Part shown: positions 30,394-39,560 of the stretch, piece by piece
Layout of the letters: each line of letters begins with the position of its first letter
Position numbering within the stretch: the stretch's first letter is position 1
Virus record (IMG/VR): IMGVR_UViG_3300037807_000763
Span: 1 to 55,490 of that record
Strand: one strand, 5' to 3'
DNA length: 55,490 nt
Source of the DNA: a virus
The notes under the pieces: model-generated
Database searches by the model: none
What the model was told of the DNA's origin: nothing
What the model saw: the letters and a program-made list of their open reading frames with translations, nothing else
Position numbers and translations under genes: made by a program

Positions 30394-31256
30394 ACTGTTC
30401 CTTTTTTATCACACATGTCAGGTCTGTTGGCATACTCGCACCATTTGCAATTGTTAATAAGACCAAGTTTCTTATACTCACCCTCTGTGTTATATTCACC
30501 TTCCTTAGTAAAACATTCATCTATAAATATGTCTAATTGTTTTTTCATCTTATTCATTGATATGTTACCTGATGGAGGTTCAAAAATTTGTACATATCGT
30601 ACTGGGAAGTCTGAGTTTTCGAAAACTAATCGCTTAACAATAAAAAACTCAATTTCTATGTCATCAAATGGTACATCATACTTTTCTGCAATGAATTTTT
30701 TATAGAATAGTAATTGTCCCCTCTTCATAGGATCACTTTTTTCTTTTTTCCATCCCCTTGTTGATGTTTTTATATCTATGATTTTAATCTTTCCTGTTTC
30801 AGTATTTCGTAAAACAACGTCTAAGTACCCAAGAACATCAAGATTTCTATATACAGAATTAATCTCCATCTCGATCCCCAATAGTTCCCAATTTTTTTTG
30901 AAAAAGTAATTAGATCTCTTTTTCTTAAACCACTCTAGTGCTTTTGAGCCTTGGATGCAAAATTCTGTTAGCTCTGATTGTGTAGAAAAGTGTTTGCCTT
31001 TTGCAGCACTCACAGCTTTTCCATACTCTTTGCGAAGTTCCTCTACAATGGATGCAGACATATCTATCTTATCAGCTGCCTTTATTGAGACAGTATACAT
31101 GGTAGTTATATAGTTCTGCAGTACTGTATGTAGTGCTTTTCCATAAACTGTGTAAATTGAATCAGAAAATTCTCTTAACTTATAGATATAGTTTAGTTTC
31201 CACTTATATGGGCAACTTGTCCAAGTTTGAATTTGAGACCAGCTAATTCTTTCCAT
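30390..31256 (-). CDS. PD-(D/E)XK nuclease, RecB/Cas4-like with Fe-S cysteines
   Basis: 288 residues of the RecB/Cas4-type PD-(D/E)XK family. The N-terminus SWSQIQTWTSCPYKWKL holds the first cysteine and the SxxxxxxxCP motif. The active site is GYLDVV, then IIDIKTSTRG, with the Asp and D-x-K catalytic residues. The C-terminal NNCKWCEYANRPDMC supplies three more cysteines, a pattern that binds a 4Fe-4S cluster in Cas4 and AddB. It probably processes DNA ends in phage recombination. It lies among nucleotide metabolism and replication genes. Confidence 0.85.
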   Translation of the reverse strand: MERISWSQIQTWTSCPYKWKLNYIYKLREFSDSIYTVYGKALHTVLQNYITTMYTVSIKAADKIDMSASIVEELRKEYGKAVSAAKGKHFSTQSELTEFCIQGSKALEWFKKKRSNYFFKKNWELLGIEMEINSVYRNLDVLGYLDVVLRNTETGKIKIIDIKTSTRGWKKEKSDPMKRGQLLFYKKFIAEKYDVPFDDIEIEFFIVKRLVFENSDFPVRYVQIFEPPSGNISMNKMKKQLDIFIDECFTKEGEYNTEGEYKKLGLINNCKWCEYANRPDMCDKKGTV

Positions 31257-31642
31257 TATTTACCCCAACTTCCCCTGCGGACTATCTCTGCGATAATTCC
31301 GTATACTGATAAATCTAAAAAGCTGTCTTCTAATGGTTCATCTTTATTTTCAACATCATTCATTATCATTGTTTTAATTCGTTCTATTTTATCATTCATC
31401 CTGAAAAATAATCCAGTTAGTGATAATTTTACATCTGCTTCAGTTTTTAATTGAGTTCCAACGCTTATGTTGTTTGGGCCGTATGACTGTTGTTTCATTG
31501 CAAATAGCTCATATTGTTCTCGTTGTATGCTTAGGAATTCTGCCATCATCTCAGGATATGCTTGCTTCATTTGACTTACAACATTACTTGCTATAGTTGT
31601 ATAAGCTTCTTTCTTCTTACTGTCTTTTAATACATTTTCCAT
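31256..31642 (-). CDS. DUF1599/Nmad1-like nucleotide-modification-associated protein
   Basis: About 128 residues. The C-terminal part KQQSYGPNNISVG, then LTGLFFRMNDKIERIKTMI and DSFLDLSVYGIIAEIV matches the DUF1599 pattern, annotated as nucleotide-modification-associated domain 1 in phage genomes. The ATG at 31642 has AGAGGA seven bases upstream; an ATG nine codons earlier overlaps the deaminase gene. The function in base modification is suggested by family context only. Confidence 0.65.
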   Translation of the reverse strand: MENVLKDSKKKEAYTTIASNVVSQMKQAYPEMMAEFLSIQREQYELFAMKQQSYGPNNISVGTQLKTEADVKLSLTGLFFRMNDKIERIKTMIMNDVENKDEPLEDSFLDLSVYGIIAEIVRRGSWGK

Positions 31643-31653
31643 TTGTTGATCCT

Positions 31654-32100
31654 CTATATTTCTATACATTTGATATTATGTTTTTTAAGTAACTCTATAC
31701 CAGAGTCACCACGTTTCTCACCTCTTGCATAAACTTCATCATAGTAAACGCATGTTATACCTGACGCTATAATCTGTTTGGCACAAGAAACACAGGGTGA
31801 GATTGAGATATACATTTCAGCGCCACATGTTGACACACCACTTCTAGCTGCAAATCCGATAGCATTTTGTTCAGCATGAATTTCATTCATAGCTGACCAC
31901 TCGTGGTGTGAAATATCAGGAATTCTGCCAAAAACAAAAACGTCCCCACAGTGATCAGCACCCTTAGGTGTTCCATTCCATCCTGTTGAAACTATTCTCC
32001 CATCTTTAACAATTAATGCTGCAACTGATACCATGACACATGTTGACATTCCTTCAGTAACTTTTAGTACTTTTTTAAAGTATGTTTTATAGTCAGGCAT
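31654..32100 (-). CDS. dCMP deaminase
   Basis: About 148 residues of the zinc-dependent cytidine/dCMP deaminase family. Catalytic EIHAEQNAI (HAE motif) and SPCVSCAKQI (PCxxC) bind zinc and perform hydrolytic deamination of dCMP to dUMP. The dUMP can feed both ThyX enzymes. The true start is the ATG at 32100, which overlaps the upstream MazG-like gene by eight bases and is preceded by AGGA; the nine extra N-terminal residues are inside that gene. Confidence 0.93.
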   Translation of the reverse strand: MPDYKTYFKKVLKVTEGMSTCVMVSVAALIVKDGRIVSTGWNGTPKGADHCGDVFVFGRIPDISHHEWSAMNEIHAEQNAIGFAARSGVSTCGAEMYISISPCVSCAKQIIASGITCVYYDEVYARGEKRGDSGIELLKKHNIKCIEI

Positions 32101-32461
32101 TGGGTTCCTGTTTAAATTTTTGTTCAACTAGCTTTGATTTACTAATAAACTTATTGTAAATTTCATCAACACTGAACCCGTTGATGATTAGCAACCCTAA
32201 CAAATATTTCATTACATCAATTCCCTCTTCTAGAAAATTATCTAAATCGTCTTCTGTTGTTTTAGATTTGTGTGACTTAAAATCTATCTCGTCTAGCATT
32301 TCAGTCACCTCTTTGATAAGCATCAAGATGTAATCTTTACTCCAGAATATTCTCTTTGCTTTATCATTAGGTATTTCACTTATATCATACCCTTCATTTT
32401 CATCAAAGAACTCTTTTGTAAATTTTTCTTGAATTGAATACATTTTTTCAAATTTGTCCAT
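32093..32461 (-). CDS. MazG/dimeric-dUTPase-like NTP pyrophosphatase
   Basis: About 122 residues of the all-alpha NTP pyrophosphatase superfamily. The LMLIKEVTEMLDEID helix provides the ExxxE metal-binding pattern and EEGIDVMKYLLGLLI the second ExxD motif. It probably hydrolyses dUTP or another non-canonical dNTP to the monophosphate. The ATG at 32461 has AGGGA upstream; the TTG at 32476 is unlikely. It is followed immediately by dCMP deaminase. Confidence 0.75.
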   Translation of the reverse strand: MDKFEKMYSIQEKFTKEFFDENEGYDISEIPNDKAKRIFWSKDYILMLIKEVTEMLDEIDFKSHKSKTTEDDLDNFLEEGIDVMKYLLGLLIINGFSVDEIYNKFISKSKLVEQKFKQEPNA

Positions 32462-32468
32462 ATTATCC

Positions 32469-33377
32469 CTATACAATGTGTGCTGAATGTAAAATTATTT
32501 TGAGTGTTGTTTCTTTTTGTCTTCCTAGTGATAGAAACGATTGTACTGTCTTTGAAAGGTAAGCTAAAAATTGAAGGTCATAAAGAAAAATATCAGAAAC
32601 ATTTGATGACCTACATGTTGCGTAAAAATTTAATCTATCATCTCTATGCACAGTGTGGAACAATGAAATGCATGAATTATCGGTGTAAATGAATCTTCTT
32701 GTTTTATTACTTAACTGTTTTTTATTGTACTCATTACGTCCGTTTAGCTCGTCATCAATGTTCTCCAATACAGAATGTAAGATTGTATTGTAGTAAACTT
32801 CTTCATCTGGGTGATATAAAATTTCAGGATCAATGTCAGTATTCCTAACTTTGTTCAAATCTATTTCCATTGTAAGTGGATATGCTTCTAAGTTGTCTGA
32901 TGCTCTTGCGTTAGTGGTAACCTCTTTTGTGACTTGACTAAAACTAGATGATTCTCTTGTTGTGAGCCATATTTGACAGTCTGCAACTAGTGCGCTTTCT
33001 GATAGCTCTCTTTCAATTATCTTGATAGTTGAGTATTTTGAATAGTGTTTTGACCATTTTTTGAAGATCTTGTATAGATTAAGAATTGATTCTTTATCTT
33101 GGAATTCATCACCTCTTTTCTTAAGTCTTTCTAATAAGATTTTCTTTGAAGGTAATAATACTATTGTTCGTTTATTTAAGTTATTTAATGAGTCACGTAA
33201 TCTCTTGTGCCATTCATCTGTACTTCTCCCATAAAGTTCTGCGTAGCAAAGCATACTTAACTCAGCTCTGTCTTGTATGTTCCACTTAAAACTAGACGCT
33301 CTATGTAAACCGTTATAAAGAGTAGTTTTACCAGCTAGATCTGGTCCTTCAATTGTAACTGTATGTAGATTTATCAT
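32469..33377 (-). CDS. Fusion of dNMP-kinase-like P-loop domain and ThyA-like domain
   Basis: 302 residues. The first 140 form a P-loop kinase of the thymidylate-kinase type: TIEGPDLAGKTTL is the P-loop, followed by the RLKKRGDEFQDK lid-like segment. Residues about 225-302 resemble the C-terminal half of ThyA/dCMP hydroxymethylase: SCISLFHTV (catalytic cysteine near 236), RSSNVSDIFLYDLQFLAY and the late ILHSAHIV, which echoes the DAHIY ending. The PCH motif is reduced to SCI. It could be a dTMP kinase tied to an unusual nucleotide synthase, or a modifying enzyme. It overlaps the DnaE gene by four bases. Confidence 0.65.
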   Translation of the reverse strand: MINLHTVTIEGPDLAGKTTLYNGLHRASSFKWNIQDRAELSMLCYAELYGRSTDEWHKRLRDSLNNLNKRTIVLLPSKKILLERLKKRGDEFQDKESILNLYKIFKKWSKHYSKYSTIKIIERELSESALVADCQIWLTTRESSSFSQVTKEVTTNARASDNLEAYPLTMEIDLNKVRNTDIDPEILYHPDEEVYYNTILHSVLENIDDELNGRNEYNKKQLSNKTRRFIYTDNSCISLFHTVHRDDRLNFYATCRSSNVSDIFLYDLQFLAYLSKTVQSFLSLGRQKETTLKIILHSAHIV

Positions 33378-36300
33378 ATTTGGAAATTAAGTTGCTTAAC
33401 TTTTGGTGCACTTGAAGACATTCCCCAGTCAGGGTCATGATGAATTTCTGCAATACAGAGGGTGTATAAATCTGGAAGCTTTTCGGGTAAGAAATCACCC
33501 CAAAGCCTTAGCCAACCTGTATTATTATTGTTATCTGCTACCTTAAATCTCCAAAATACTTTTCCATTCTTGGTTTTCTTTTTGTGTTCTTCTATTATGC
33601 AAAACCAAGCTGTTTGTTTCGACCTTTCAGGTATGTTAAACATTGAAGGTACGTTGTGTAATGTGATTTGCTTAATAACTTCATCTGGAAACATCAAAGT
33701 AGAGTTTGCTGATTGCATTAGTGTCATGTAATTATCTATTTTTTCAATTCTAGTCCAGTCTTTGATGTAATTTGTCTCTTCTAGTAGCTTATCCATAAGT
33801 GGCTCAACTACGATGCTCTTTTTTATTGCCCTCTCATATTGTGTCTTTGTTAGTCCGTAGAGGCCTTTCTTTAACTGGTTGTATTGTTTATCATTTGTGA
33901 GAGCTTGCATTAATTGATTATGATTGTTTATTTTACCTGAAACAAAATCATCTAATGATTTGAATGCTTCTACCTGACTCAGTGATCTTATTGCTGTCTT
34001 ATTTAACTTAGACCATCTCCACTTATTGTCATCATCATACAAAAACTCCTTTAATGTAGCAAAGGGTCGTTGTTTAATTAGCTCATCCATTGCAATAGAT
34101 CCAACACCCTTGACTGTACTTAGGGGTGGGACAAAAGCTTTAATGTCCTCTGAGAACGTCCACTCATTTCCTGAGTAATTAATGTCTAAGTCAGCGAAGT
34201 TATATCCGTAAGATTTAATTTCTGCAATTGTCTTGGATAATCCAGCAGGGCTATTATTTTCTGATTGAAGTACAGTTGCTAACCATTCTTTTTCATAATG
34301 TGTATGTAACCATGCTGAGTAATAAGAGTCGATAGCATAAGCAATAGCATGTGATTTGTTAAATCCGTAAACAGAGAATGCTTCAATTGTCTCCCACAGT
34401 GTAGTTGAAATAGACTCATCTAGATTGTGTAATTCTTTAGCACCCGCAACAAACTTATTTTTAGCAATCTCTCTTTCAGATGCTTTTCCATCTAGAGTAT
34501 CAAGTGACTTTTTAACTAATGTCTTCCTGAGTTTATCAGACTCTCCTGGTGAGAATCCTGCTAGTTTTTGTGCTAATAGCATAAATTGCTCTTGGAAGAT
34601 TACAAAGTTAAATGTTGGTCCTAAAATATCTTCAATAACTGGGTGATCGTATTCAATCATTGCTGCATGTTTCTTGGCATCAACAAATTTCTTATGAACA
34701 TTTGCTTTTAGTGGTCCTGGACGATAGATAGCTGTTAATGCTGCTAATTCTTCTATGTCTGTTGGTTTTGCATCAAGACAAAATTTCCTTGCACCTTCTG
34801 CAGTAAACTGAAAAACTGATGTAAAGTGGGCGTCTTCGTAAACATGTTTCCAGACTTTTAGATCTTCCTGTTTATTGAATCTACAGTTTAAGTGTTCATC
34901 AAAGAATGTACTTATCTCAGAGAACGCAGGGTTTTCATTTCCGTTTTTAATTAAAATTCTTCTAATACAATTTTCAACGTCCTTAAGTAGTGTCAGTCCC
35001 AAGAAGTCAAATTTTAAGAAGCCATTGTCTTCCAGGTGTCTAAAGTTCATTCCTTCTGCCCAGGGAGTTTGTAATTCCCCCCGAACACTTATTAATGGCA
35101 TACAAGTTTGAATATCATTTTCAGGTGCAACAATTACACCTCCAGCATGTCTACCGATACTTCTATTCTCCATAAATAGTGTCTCAACATGTTTACCCAC
35201 ATCTTCGTATTTAGTCATGAAGTCTTTATATTTTTTAGAGAATTTCATACAATCAGCATGCTTAAGTACAAAAACAGATTTCTCTTCATCTTCATTTCTT
35301 GCATGCGGCATTACTTCTTCTTGCAGACCATTAGTTAGATTGTTAATTTCATTAAAAGGAACACCGTAGAATTTAGAAATATCTTTTATTAGTGACTTAA
35401 GCTTTAGTGTATTGAAATTCGAAACAGGAATTACAGCGTCTTCACCAAATAGTTCGCGTGATGCTTCAATTAATGCCTCTCTATCACCTGCATCTGTATC
35501 AATATCAGGCCATGATATCCTATGTCTACCAAGGAATCTTGACCAAAGTAGACCGTAAGGAATTGGATCAATCTGGGTTATTCCAAGGAGATAATTTACT
35601 AAACTTCCTGATCCTGAACCCCTGCCAGGACCAAAGATCGTTTTAAGTTTTGCTTTATCAAATATTTTTGTCATTGCTAAAAAGTATGATTCATGTCCAA
35701 GAAATTTTATATCTTCAAGTTCTTCTTTGACGCGATCAATATATTCCTGCTTCCCAGAAAGCCCCTCGCGTATTAATCCTTCTTTTACTAAATCTACAAG
35801 CAAGCTAAATGCTGATTTCTCTTTTGTACCAAATGTGGGGAGCTTAGCAGTTTTATCAATCCACGTATCTTCGCATAGATTCCACGCAATATCATGCGTT
35901 CTATTTATTGAATCACGGACATCCATCTCATAACCTTTGTAAAAATCATACATTTCATAATTCTTACTAAACTCGCCCCACATTTGTTGCGCATTTTTTG
36001 GGTATAATAAACATTTCAATTCTTCTTCTTTGGGTAATACCATCTTTGTTGGATCATTACTGAACCATCCAAGTTTTTTGTAAAGTTCACGTGCTTCCCA
36101 TAAATCAGGTGATGGGTAATGAGAATCAGCAGTTGAAATTAATTTTGTTCCTGTCTTTCTAGAGAGATCAAGTAACATCTTGTTGGTCATTTGTTGTGCA
36201 CCCAAATCATTAAATTGTAACTCTAAAAAGAAATTTTCTTCACCAACAGTATTTGTAAAGTGGTCCACCATGTTTTCTAAGCGTCCCATGATTGTATTAT

Positions 36301-37012
36301 ATTTAACTGGATCAGTTAATAGATCTGGGTTCATGTCATTGAAACTTAAATCTTTGTACTCATTGTAAATAATACCAGAAGCTATACCACCAACACAAGC
36401 TGTTGATACTATAAGACCCTCACCGTGCTCTTTGAGCATTTCAAAATCAATACGAGGAAATCTATAAAAGCCATGCTTGTATGATTTCTTAATGAGAGTA
36501 AATAAGTTGCCCAATCCCTTCCTATTTTTAGCTAATACAACAAGGTGATAGTATTTCTTCCACTGAGGTTTGCTTGCACTGGACTTTTTTGTTTCTTCTT
36601 CATCCTCTATTATATGCCCACCCTGATTAATTTCATCTTCTGCATTAATCATTACAGGAGAATTAGCAAGCTTCTTAGCTTTTTTATTATCTCGTTCATC
36701 TTTAACTTTTTGACGATGCTCATCATATTGCATTTTCCATGTGTGCAATGAAGGAACAAAATAAAATTCACATCCATAAATTTGTCGATAGTCATGGCCC
36801 TTCTTCTTAAGTGACATTGCATGCTGGTTTGCATGTGCTAATCCTGATCCATTTCCATGATCAGTCAGCGCCCAGGAGTTGCCACCTTGTTCTTCACTTG
36901 TGATAAAGTTTATGTGGTCTTTAGGGTATCCCAAGCCATCAAAAGTGCTGAATGAAGTGTGAGCATGTAGCCCTGTAAATTGTGTTGGGGGTACTATATT
37001 CTTCAAAGACAT
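33374..37012 (-). CDS. dnaE: DnaE-type DNA polymerase III alpha subunit
   Basis: 1,212 residues, a C-family replicative polymerase. The N-terminal PHP domain has HAHTSFSTFDG (16-26), LTDHGN (49-54) and TADSHYP (294-300), with metal-binding residues apparently intact. The palm/fingers region has FGPGRGSGSGSLVNYLLG (460-477) and catalytic WPDIDTDAGDREALIE (501-516). IYRPGPLKA and FGFNKSHAIAYA-type landmarks follow as YGFNKSHAIAYA. This is full-length and lacks nothing obvious except the beta/tau-binding tail. Most T4-like phages use a B-family polymerase, so this choice is unusual. It has its own promoter (copy D). Confidence 0.95.
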   Translation of the reverse strand: MSLKNIVPPTQFTGLHAHTSFSTFDGLGYPKDHINFITSEEQGGNSWALTDHGNGSGLAHANQHAMSLKKKGHDYRQIYGCEFYFVPSLHTWKMQYDEHRQKVKDERDNKKAKKLANSPVMINAEDEINQGGHIIEDEEETKKSSASKPQWKKYYHLVVLAKNRKGLGNLFTLIKKSYKHGFYRFPRIDFEMLKEHGEGLIVSTACVGGIASGIIYNEYKDLSFNDMNPDLLTDPVKYNTIMGRLENMVDHFTNTVGEENFFLELQFNDLGAQQMTNKMLLDLSRKTGTKLISTADSHYPSPDLWEARELYKKLGWFSNDPTKMVLPKEEELKCLLYPKNAQQMWGEFSKNYEMYDFYKGYEMDVRDSINRTHDIAWNLCEDTWIDKTAKLPTFGTKEKSAFSLLVDLVKEGLIREGLSGKQEYIDRVKEELEDIKFLGHESYFLAMTKIFDKAKLKTIFGPGRGSGSGSLVNYLLGITQIDPIPYGLLWSRFLGRHRISWPDIDTDAGDREALIEASRELFGEDAVIPVSNFNTLKLKSLIKDISKFYGVPFNEINNLTNGLQEEVMPHARNEDEEKSVFVLKHADCMKFSKKYKDFMTKYEDVGKHVETLFMENRSIGRHAGGVIVAPENDIQTCMPLISVRGELQTPWAEGMNFRHLEDNGFLKFDFLGLTLLKDVENCIRRILIKNGNENPAFSEISTFFDEHLNCRFNKQEDLKVWKHVYEDAHFTSVFQFTAEGARKFCLDAKPTDIEELAALTAIYRPGPLKANVHKKFVDAKKHAAMIEYDHPVIEDILGPTFNFVIFQEQFMLLAQKLAGFSPGESDKLRKTLVKKSLDTLDGKASEREIAKNKFVAGAKELHNLDESISTTLWETIEAFSVYGFNKSHAIAYAIDSYYSAWLHTHYEKEWLATVLQSENNSPAGLSKTIAEIKSYGYNFADLDINYSGNEWTFSEDIKAFVPPLSTVKGVGSIAMDELIKQRPFATLKEFLYDDDNKWRWSKLNKTAIRSLSQVEAFKSLDDFVSGKINNHNQLMQALTNDKQYNQLKKGLYGLTKTQYERAIKKSIVVEPLMDKLLEETNYIKDWTRIEKIDNYMTLMQSANSTLMFPDEVIKQITLHNVPSMFNIPERSKQTAWFCIIEEHKKKTKNGKVFWRFKVADNNNNTGWLRLWGDFLPEKLPDLYTLCIAEIHHDPDWGMSSSAPKVKQLNFQI

Positions 37013-37043
37013 ATTGTATGTTTCTTTTTAATTGTTGTTATAG

Positions 37044-37072
37044 AATCTAATAAAACTTTCCATTAGATGAAA
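37044..37072 (-). promoter_or_regulatory. Phage promoter, copy D (DnaE gene)
   Basis: TTTCAT (37067-37072), 17-base spacer, TAGATT (37044-37049) followed by CTAT. It overlaps the intergenic sequence between the epimerase and dnaE genes; the spacer sequence differs from copies B and C, so the -35, -10 and spacing are the conserved parts. Confidence 0.72.
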
Positions 37073-37079
37073 GGTTTTT

Positions 37080-38075
37080 TTAGTAATATTTTGTCAAATC
37101 TATATTTTGATTTTCTGCTTCTTGCAAGTAAATTAGTGGATTGTAGTTTGAATCTCTTTCGCTTGTAATACTTTCGTAAGATCTTCTTAGTCCATCTAGC
37201 AAGCTAATGCTTGGTTGCCAATCTGTATAACTTGTGAATTTTTTCCTGGATAATCTGTGATTTCCAAGGTAATCTGTTTTTGGATGCCACTTTATGAGAG
37301 GGTTTAGATCTTTTCCTGCAATATCTGACATACTTGTAATGATTTCTTGTGTTATGATAGGAGTTTCAGCTGCTATATTAAAATCATCTTGGAAAAGATC
37401 TTTAAAAATCGCTAATGCAACTGCATCACAAAAATCTTCTACATGTAAATAATCTTTGATTTTGTTTGGATCTAAAAACATGTTTATTTTTTCATTCTCT
37501 TTACTAGCATAAAATGTCTTTGCAATTAATGAATTCATATCACCTACACCACCGTATGCAAAAAGTGGGCGTATGATCATCCACTTATTAGCAAATGATT
37601 TGACCATTTCTTCTGCTGTTACTTTTAAATGACCGTAGTAAGTATGAGGTCCCCTTACTGAATCTTCCTTTATGTGTAGTTCTTGATATAACTTTGCATC
37701 ATATATCACTGTAGTTCCTAAATAGACTACGGGTATGTTACATTTATTTGCTGCTCTAATAATGTTATACGTTCCGGTCACATTTGTGAGTGTTGCTTCA
37801 GATGGCTTAAGTGCAACAACGTCTGTCCCAACTACAGCAGCATTATGAATTACAATATCAATTTTTTGGGAATCAAAAATTTTCTCCCACAAATTTTCAT
37901 TATTCAAATGCACACAAATTTCATTTGTGTCTGTATATTTAGTACCTATTTCTTCAAATAACTCCTTTTTTGTATCGTCAAGATTTGGGTTGAATGATGA
38001 AATGTTGTACTTTGACAAAGATCTTGGTAAGTTTGTTCCTATGAATCCCTTTTCACCTGTAATTAAAGCCCTCAT
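37080..38075 (-). CDS. NAD-dependent epimerase/dehydratase
   Basis: 331 residues of the extended SDR family: ALITGEKGFIGTNL is the cofactor loop, VIHNAAVVG a conserved strand, and GTTVIYD with YYGHLK gives the Ser and YxxxK catalytic residues. It resembles UDP-glucose epimerases and GDP-fucose synthases. It stands apart from the main glycan island, between DnaE and ThyX, with the second ThyX gene ending one base before its ATG. Confidence 0.87.
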   Translation of the reverse strand: MRALITGEKGFIGTNLPRSLSKYNISSFNPNLDDTKKELFEEIGTKYTDTNEICVHLNNENLWEKIFDSQKIDIVIHNAAVVGTDVVALKPSEATLTNVTGTYNIIRAANKCNIPVVYLGTTVIYDAKLYQELHIKEDSVRGPHTYYGHLKVTAEEMVKSFANKWMIIRPLFAYGGVGDMNSLIAKTFYASKENEKINMFLDPNKIKDYLHVEDFCDAVALAIFKDLFQDDFNIAAETPIITQEIITSMSDIAGKDLNPLIKWHPKTDYLGNHRLSRKKFTSYTDWQPSISLLDGLRRSYESITSERDSNYNPLIYLQEAENQNIDLTKYY

Positions 38076-39032
38076 CTATGCTCCCAAGAAATCATACTTT
38101 TTGTAAGCAGCCTTCTTTAGTACAAGAAGTTCTTCATCTATTTTGCTGATAATTTCCAAGAATGTATTTCTTCCTGTATCTGTCCCATTGAGCTCATCAC
38201 GTCTTGCCTGATAAAGAAAATCATCTTCATTGTAGTCAAAAGAATCTGAATCATTATCAGGAAAATATAAATTTGTTCCTGTGCCAGTTCTAGCTGTTGA
38301 AATATAGTATCTTGCTGGTGAGTGGATGTCAACTGCATCAATAATCATTGGATATTTTTTGACTAGCTCTAACCACATATAGTATGCAACAACATTATCT
38401 TCTGTTGGTTGTATTTGTTTATCAAGTCTTGTCTTAATGAATGACATTACATCTCTAATATTTCCTCTTGACCAGTAAAATGTACTAAGACACTTAGGAA
38501 GGATATGTCTAGCATCCATTATAGAAATTTCTTTTGTGTCAACCATGTCAGCATAAAGTTGCTTTGATTCATTCACAATCTTCTTATATCTTTCAAACAT
38601 TTCTGGTGAATTAATAATTGCATGCGGAACGACAGCATTATCATCTCTTTGAGATCTATCACCTGTACATTGAGCTGAAAAACTGAAGGCTCGATGTCTA
38701 ATTAAGTGAGTTACAAATTGTGTGTCTATTCCATCAATAGTAAATGTACAATTAATAGTTTCAAATGCTGTTGGTAGTAGTTTGCCTTGGAATAACATCC
38801 AGATCATTTTATCTTTTTCATAATCACTCAAGTCTTGTGAATGAAATGGTTTACTTGCCCATGTTGCTGTACAAAAATCTGGAATGTAACTTCTTAATTC
38901 TTCTATTGAAGGAGAGTTTACTAAATTAACTTTGATTGCGTCTAAATGATCAGTGAATGATGTGCTAATCGAATCATTAATCCCTAGTGTTGTTGGTAAT
39001 TTAACTGGTTCTAGATTATTATTGAGTGGCAT
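38076..39032 (-). CDS. ThyX-family thymidylate synthase (copy 2, divergent)
   Basis: 318 residues, longer than usual ThyX. The RHR motif is present in FVTHLIRHRAFSFSAQC (RHR at 112-114), with the following SAQCTGDRSQR in place of NExSxRY. The C-terminal half has ARHILPKCLSTFYWSRGN, similar to the AR..LP segment of ThyX, and a MSFIKTRLDKQIQPTE region. The N-terminal 80 residues are extra. It is a second thymidylate synthase-like protein in one genome, unlike copy 1 in sequence and motif, so it may use another nucleotide or act as a modifying enzyme. Confidence 0.8.
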   Translation of the reverse strand: MPLNNNLEPVKLPTTLGINDSISTSFTDHLDAIKVNLVNSPSIEELRSYIPDFCTATWASKPFHSQDLSDYEKDKMIWMLFQGKLLPTAFETINCTFTIDGIDTQFVTHLIRHRAFSFSAQCTGDRSQRDDNAVVPHAIINSPEMFERYKKIVNESKQLYADMVDTKEISIMDARHILPKCLSTFYWSRGNIRDVMSFIKTRLDKQIQPTEDNVVAYYMWLELVKKYPMIIDAVDIHSPARYYISTARTGTGTNLYFPDNDSDSFDYNEDDFLYQARRDELNGTDTGRNTFLEIISKIDEELLVLKKAAYKKYDFLGA

Positions 39033-39038
39033 ACTACT

Positions 39039-39560
39039 TTATCTCCGATATTTTTTAAGTTTCTTTTCTAATTGTTTTACTCTTTTTCCTGCATCTTTTA
39101 CAACATCTTTCATATAGCCTTTGTTTCCTAATAGTACTTCAGCTTTAGCATACTGAACACAACTGAGATTATCAGCAAATTTTACGATCAATGCTTCAAC
39201 TGAATCTTGGGCTTCAAATGATTCAAATAGTGAGACCCACTGTGGGTATTTCTCCTTCATTACAATTAGTTCTGCCTCTGTAATTGCGTTTTTAATGTTT
39301 GGAAAGTTTTTCTTTACATCATGTGTAACATCAGACAAGTGTAATTCTGGAACATCGTGAATTAATGCCATTGGTAATGCAGTCTCTAAGCTAAAGTTAT
39401 ATTCATCATACATTTTTAAAACAAGGATTGCAACAAAAAATGAATGTTCTGCAACACTTTCTGATATGATTTTGAATTTGTTATTGTAACGTGTGAGGGC
39501 TTTAAGTGTATAGATACTATCAGTAAAGTCACTCAACGTGACCGATGTACTCTTTTTCAT
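39039..39560 (-). CDS. HD-domain 5'-deoxynucleotidase (YfbR-like)
   Basis: 173 residues of the HD-hydrolase family resembling YfbR, which dephosphorylates dNMPs. Motifs: SVAEHSFFVA (first His), LIHDVPELHLSD (HD), and VKFADNLSCVQY (final Asp). It overlaps the deoxyribosyltransferase-like gene by 32 bases. A role in adjusting dNMP pools, near ThyX and RNR genes, fits. Confidence 0.85.
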   Translation of the reverse strand: MKKSTSVTLSDFTDSIYTLKALTRYNNKFKIISESVAEHSFFVAILVLKMYDEYNFSLETALPMALIHDVPELHLSDVTHDVKKNFPNIKNAITEAELIVMKEKYPQWVSLFESFEAQDSVEALIVKFADNLSCVQYAKAEVLLGNKGYMKDVVKDAGKRVKQLEKKLKKYRR

